Shown in pieces: positions 60,173-64,000 of a stretch of 64,000 bases of DNA (within the stretch, counting starts at the first letter, position 1; each line of letters opens with the position of its first letter). The position numbers were made by a program, and so were the translations under genes. The notes under the pieces are model-generated. The model saw nothing but the letters and a program-made list of their open reading frames with translations. It ran no database searches and was not told the DNA's origin. This stretch comes from Echinometra lucunter (taxonomy: Eukaryota; Echinodermata; Echinoidea; Camarodonta; Echinometridae), in assembly GCA_029962745.1 (NCBI GenBank), contig CM057157.1:24027492-24091491 (forward strand), given 5' to 3'.

Positions 60173-61763
60173 GATTTTAAAAATCTTATAGCCAGGCCTA
60201 AGACATGAAATGGCCTTATCGTTATCTCTTATTTGGATATCTTCCATGGTATAGCTAGGATATGTTAGCTTTCGACCATTTTTTTTTAAATAATTTTTTT
60301 AAATACTGTATTTTTCCTTTCGCACAAATCATTATCCCCTCCTACCCTTAAGAAATGTAAAACGGAAAATAAACAAAATGAAATGAATTGAAAATTGAGA
60401 CTTGGGCTACCGTTTTAAGGGTAATACTCTGCTTATCTAAATAGTTTGTGCCGTATTCTTCTCAGATGTGTAAGATGCAATTAAGACTAAACTTCACTTT
60501 TTTCCAAATGTATTCCCTTTTGGTTTTCAGAGCCTTGTCATTTAAAAATATTTCCTAGAATAAGACAAAATAAGGTTTCGTGTGATATGTATAATGGTCG
60601 AAATTGTTGATATCTGATTGTCCTTGATCACGCTAAGTTTTCATACTTATCAGGCTTGGAAAAAAGGGCAATATAAAAGAGATCACACCGCATTTTAGTC
60701 CCCTTTTCCACTCGAAAAGTTATAATTTTATGTGTTTTATGGCTGATAGGTCTCTTGTTATGTATAAAAATCGTTAAGATTTATATTAACAAAGGGGCAA
60801 TATCTAAGGAAATTTCACATCCGCCTGTTGAAACTTAGTACCTCTCGGACCGTCACACACCAAAAGGCGTGGCGCAGTTTCGAACCTGTGTCCAAGCTGA
60901 ACCAGTTTAGAAGCAAACAGAAAGCTGAACTTAACCCACTGACGGATGATGATGATGACACTGACAGATATTAAATGATAATGTAATAAAATGTAAACCT
61001 GCTCATAAAGCTTGCAATTACTCCCCTTTGATTACCCGGGGGGGGGGGGGGGGTAATCTACTAAAATATTGCACTTTCATTGCTAGACAATATGCAGCTG
61101 CGACTGGATTTGCAGTTTCCAGCAGAGAAGTATGGATGCGTGTCGCTCTCCACAACGCACCTGGTCGCAAGAAGTACTTTGTTCCCTTGTTATGCATAAT
61201 CACATCTCAATAGACGGAATTCCTTTATCATTGCATATCATTAGTTGTGGCTCAATCCTCTGAAAAGCCGTGAGTCGTCAAGAGCGACTTTTGTTCCAGG
61301 AGTTCCTAAAGTGTTTATGAGACACTGGGATATTTCAGCCTGGATCTCTTTATAATAATAATAATCAGTGATAAAGAATTGCATAAAATGAAAAATTTCT
61401 ATTAGTAAATGAACATTTAACAAGATGTAATTATTGGTTGGTCAGGGAAAGATCAGACAAAATAATTTAGAGAGTCCTCTTCAGTCAAAATAACCCTTCC
61501 CCTATATCATGCGTAAGAGTCAGCAACGTTTGAAGTTTTAATTAAAGAAAACCATGATTTAAGACTATCTTCAACATGTTCAGTGACTTCAGTTGCAAAA
61601 TTAAATAGAAAATCTGAACATGTTTTTCAACATTATTAAGTTCAGAATGAATTAAGCGGGGTAGGTGGTCGATTCACTTTCCCTGCGTCCATACATTATT
61701 TTAAGGGACACGATAATAAGTTGCACTAAAGAGTCTATGATTTCAGCGAAAATATTTTGTCAG

Positions 61764-62670
61764 TTTTAGCTCATCCGGCCCAAATGGGCCAGAGGAGTTT
61801 AAGCCGTGGCGTGGCGTCCGTCGTCCGTCGTTCGGTAGTTCGGCGTCTGTTCCGTCCACAATTTAAATTACTTCTTCTTTGTCATTTCTTGCCCGATTTC
61901 AGTTCCGTTTGCTTTATATGATAGCATGAGGTGGGGATTCGAGATATCTACACAAAACTTTTATTTATTCAAATACATTCAAGATTACAAAAATTGCTTC
62001 TCCTTCGTTTATGAACCAGTTTTAATCATTTTGTTTCATCTGAGTGGTAGAGCTAAATGAGCTACACAAAACTTCTACACAGAATTTCGAAAGTTTGTCT
62101 CAAACATTATATAGGCTAATTTATGCACATTTTATTCAAAAATAGCACCCCAAAAAATGCTTTTCTCGTTCATTTGTCGATCGATTTTGAAGGGGGTTTT
62201 TTTATCTGGTAGAGCCACATGAGATACACAGACCTACACAGAATTTTGAAATTTTGTCTTTAACAGTATTTATGCTAATTTCTGGAAATTTATTTTTAAA
62301 AACACAAAATAATGCTGCTTCTTCATTTGTTGACCGATTCTGGGTTTTGTTTTGTGTTTGTTTATTTTTTTTTCATCTGGTAGAACTACATGAGGTGCGC
62401 AAAACTTCTACATAGAATTTTGAAATTTTGTCTCAAACATAATTTTATGTAAATTTAGGTAGAATCAGAATTAAATGCTCTTTCTCCTTTAACTGCATTA
62501 AAGAATATCTCTGATACAGGTCAATGTTTCATTTCAACATGACATTTAACCCGATCTGTATTGGGGAATTCCTAGTGCGTACATGGTACACAATTATTCA
62601 TTTTAGTGTCAATTCGTTGAAAGTTGAAAATTGCGTGGATTGCTTTAGCTCGATGCCGGATGAGCGCCAC
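61764..62670 (+). repeat. TTTAGCTCATCCGGCC repeat with internal tandem units
   Basis: Begins TTTTAGCTCATCCGGCCCAA and continues GTGGCGTCCGTCGTCCGTCG, a head shared by an abundant marine-invertebrate repeat. Units containing CATCTGGTAGA, ACATGAG, CTACACAGAATTTTGAAATT and GTCTCAAACAT recur near 62036, 62213 and 62374 (about 160-175 bp apart). Ends near TTTAGCTCGATGCCGGATGAG. Confidence 0.75.
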
Positions 62671-63149
62671 ATCAATTGACGTGCTTGTTTGTTTATTGGC
62701 GCAAAGGGGGATATAGCCCCCGCAGGCATAACAGGAGAGTTTGACAACCAAAGTGAAACATCACTTTTGTTAGTTCTTAATTTACTTAAAGCATGTTATG
62801 TTGACTATTAAACCTAATGTTTCGCAATGTAAATCCACATTAATATTGTTTGAAAAAGTAGGCTTTCGGGACAACCTACTTGTCAATGGCTAGATGGCCC
62901 ACTCATTCTTTGGGGAAGAGTAATAATGATTGATTGCAATTCTCCCGGGGGGGGGGGGGGGGGAGGGAAGGATGTCTTTAAAATTGTAAATATACGCCTT
63001 TCGAATAAGAACACTCCTAATAATAATGATAAGATACCTTATTTATAGTCTTCGTCGTCGTAGTAGCAGTAGTAATGATGCCTCTGATGATGTTGATAAT
63101 GATAAAGATTTCGACTAAAATAAGAACAATAATAATAATTATCACAATA

Positions 63150-63188
63150 ATAATAATAATCATCATCATCATCATTATCATCATCATT

Positions 63189-63229
<41 letters not shown>

Positions 63230-63280
63230 TATCATCATCGCCATCATCATCGTCATCATCATCATCATCATCATCATAAC
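63150..63280. repeat. ATC trinucleotide array
   Basis: About 40 ATC/ATT units. Artefactual poly-Ile, poly-Asp and poly-Met frames arise from it. Confidence 0.95.
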
Positions 63281-63443
63281 ACAATAATAATTTGGAATAA
63301 CATGTATTATACTCGATTGCTCTTAATTTGAGGAGGTCGCCCAATGTATACTTGTGATAGAAACTTGAATAATGTATCTCTTATTTAAAAAAAAAAATCC
63401 ATGCTAATACGATTCTTTTCATCTTGTTTTCATTACTCTGCAG

Positions 63444-63513
63444 GTGCCGCTTTGATAGCGAATATCAAGAAAATGTCTGCACAAAATCTCGCCATTCAAA
63501 GCTGTCATCATAA
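63444..63513 (+). other. Candidate exon, phase-compatible with 58608-58696
   Basis: An acceptor (ACTCTGCAG) precedes 63444. Its first base completes the split codon of the 58696 exon to Trp, and the frame continues 22 codons (CRFDSEYQENVCTKS...) to TAA at 63511. The sequence after it, to the window end, is repeat-free and exon-like, so this is more likely a 5' UTR exon with a small upstream ORF than a complete gene. Confidence 0.35.
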
Positions 63514-63881
63514 AATCCTGAGAAACCGGAGAACCATCGTTTGAACTAACGCAATCTCCATGGATAACAGTGCCAGTGTCGTCAGATTGGTCGAGCTTGC
63601 CAATCACCAGTCCCCATAGCGTAGAGTCAGAACTGGCAGGAGAATCATCCTTTTAACTATTATGGACATCAGTACCGAAGACATCAGCAATATTGACCTT
63701 GCCCTAGCCGAACCCGACCAAGCACCATTCTTTAACAATCCTTCAACATTGCCAAACGATCAGTAACAGAAACCTTGTCCCAGCTTAACCCGACAAATCG
63801 CTAGCCCGGAATTCACGCTGCTGGTCTGACCAATCCGAACCTTTTGGTTTGTTGAGCGGTCAGGACCATTGATAGTTTGTT

Positions 63882-64000
63882 ATGGCGAGTGCTGACTTTT
63901 GTTCTTACCGTCACTTGTTAGACTATTTTGGCACTTCAGCTAACTATCTGGTCCCAACGAAATGTACCATGTTAAACTCCATTTCGTCATCAAGAGGAAC
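63882..64000 (+). CDS. Candidate start of an unidentified protein, cut by window end
   Basis: An ATG at 63882, with an in-frame TAG just upstream, opens a frame (MASADFCSYRHLLDYFGTSA...) that runs 39 codons to the window edge. Together with the putative upstream exons it could be the first coding exon of a + strand gene. No domain is recognisable in this short piece. Confidence 0.3.
   Translation, partial: MASADFCSYRHLLDYFGTSANYLVPTKCTMLNSISSSRG

Noticed and set aside
63017..63344. Poly-Met, poly-Asp and poly-Ile frames
   Set aside because: Translations of an ATC microsatellite. The same reasoning excludes frames at 17035-17439, 21586-21988, 26403-26640 and 37154-37462.

Overview
Organism. 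This is animal nuclear DNA. Genes are split into short exons with GT/AG introns, intergenic DNA is large and repeat-rich, microsatellites and tRNA-derived SINEs are abundant, and two fixed 500-N scaffold gaps occur (22585-23084 and 57202-57701). A secreted GH16 beta-1,3-glucanase, an invertebrate receptor-type PTP, a PKDCC-family secretory kinase and mitochondrial PARS2, together with the repeat flavour, suggest a marine deuterostome, most likely an echinoderm such as a sea urchin. The taxonomic call is inference.

Layout. (1) 1-7974, + strand: the 3' part of a receptor-type protein tyrosine phosphatase. The end of catalytic domain D1 is active-looking, and a complete D2 has lost its WPD loop and signature arginine. 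(2) 7975-13194: a degenerate minisatellite, a decayed LINE with an internal 194-bp duplication, a SINE and MITEs. (3) 13195-20958, + strand: a complete ten-exon secreted GH16 beta-1,3-glucanase, with several MITEs in its introns. (4) 20959-35243: intergenic DNA with simple repeats, a scaffold gap, a Penelope-like fragment, a 588-bp TTAA-bounded foldback and many poly-G/C tracts, plus one plausible isolated first coding exon (23414-23514). (5) 35244-44900, + strand: a compact four-exon PKDCC-like extracellular kinase. Its 6.4-kb second intron carries about 25 copies of a repeat with core AGCGCCATCT in both orientations, interleaved with SINEs and MITEs. (6) 47378-56419, - strand: complete eleven-exon mitochondrial prolyl-tRNA synthetase, convergent with the kinase gene, its introns filled with TTAA-bounded and other inverted-repeat elements. 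(7) 56420-64000: a CpG-rich stretch and gap that probably hold the PARS2 promoter, phase-compatible candidate exons of an unidentified + strand gene, a large GGCC-rich repeat and a trinucleotide array.

The four genes do not form a pathway or cluster: they are a signalling phosphatase, a digestive or immune glucanase, a secretory-pathway kinase and a mitochondrial housekeeping enzyme. For all four, exon boundaries were derived by reading through splice sites with preserved phase and conserved family motifs. The most unusual non-genic signal is the AGCGCCATCT array in the kinase intron, whose core resembles a CTCF-type insulator motif. Other signals are an exon-like relic in the phosphatase gene, a 26-bp exact copy of a glucanase exon inside its own intron, and the dense stack of inverted-repeat transposons in PARS2 intron 1.
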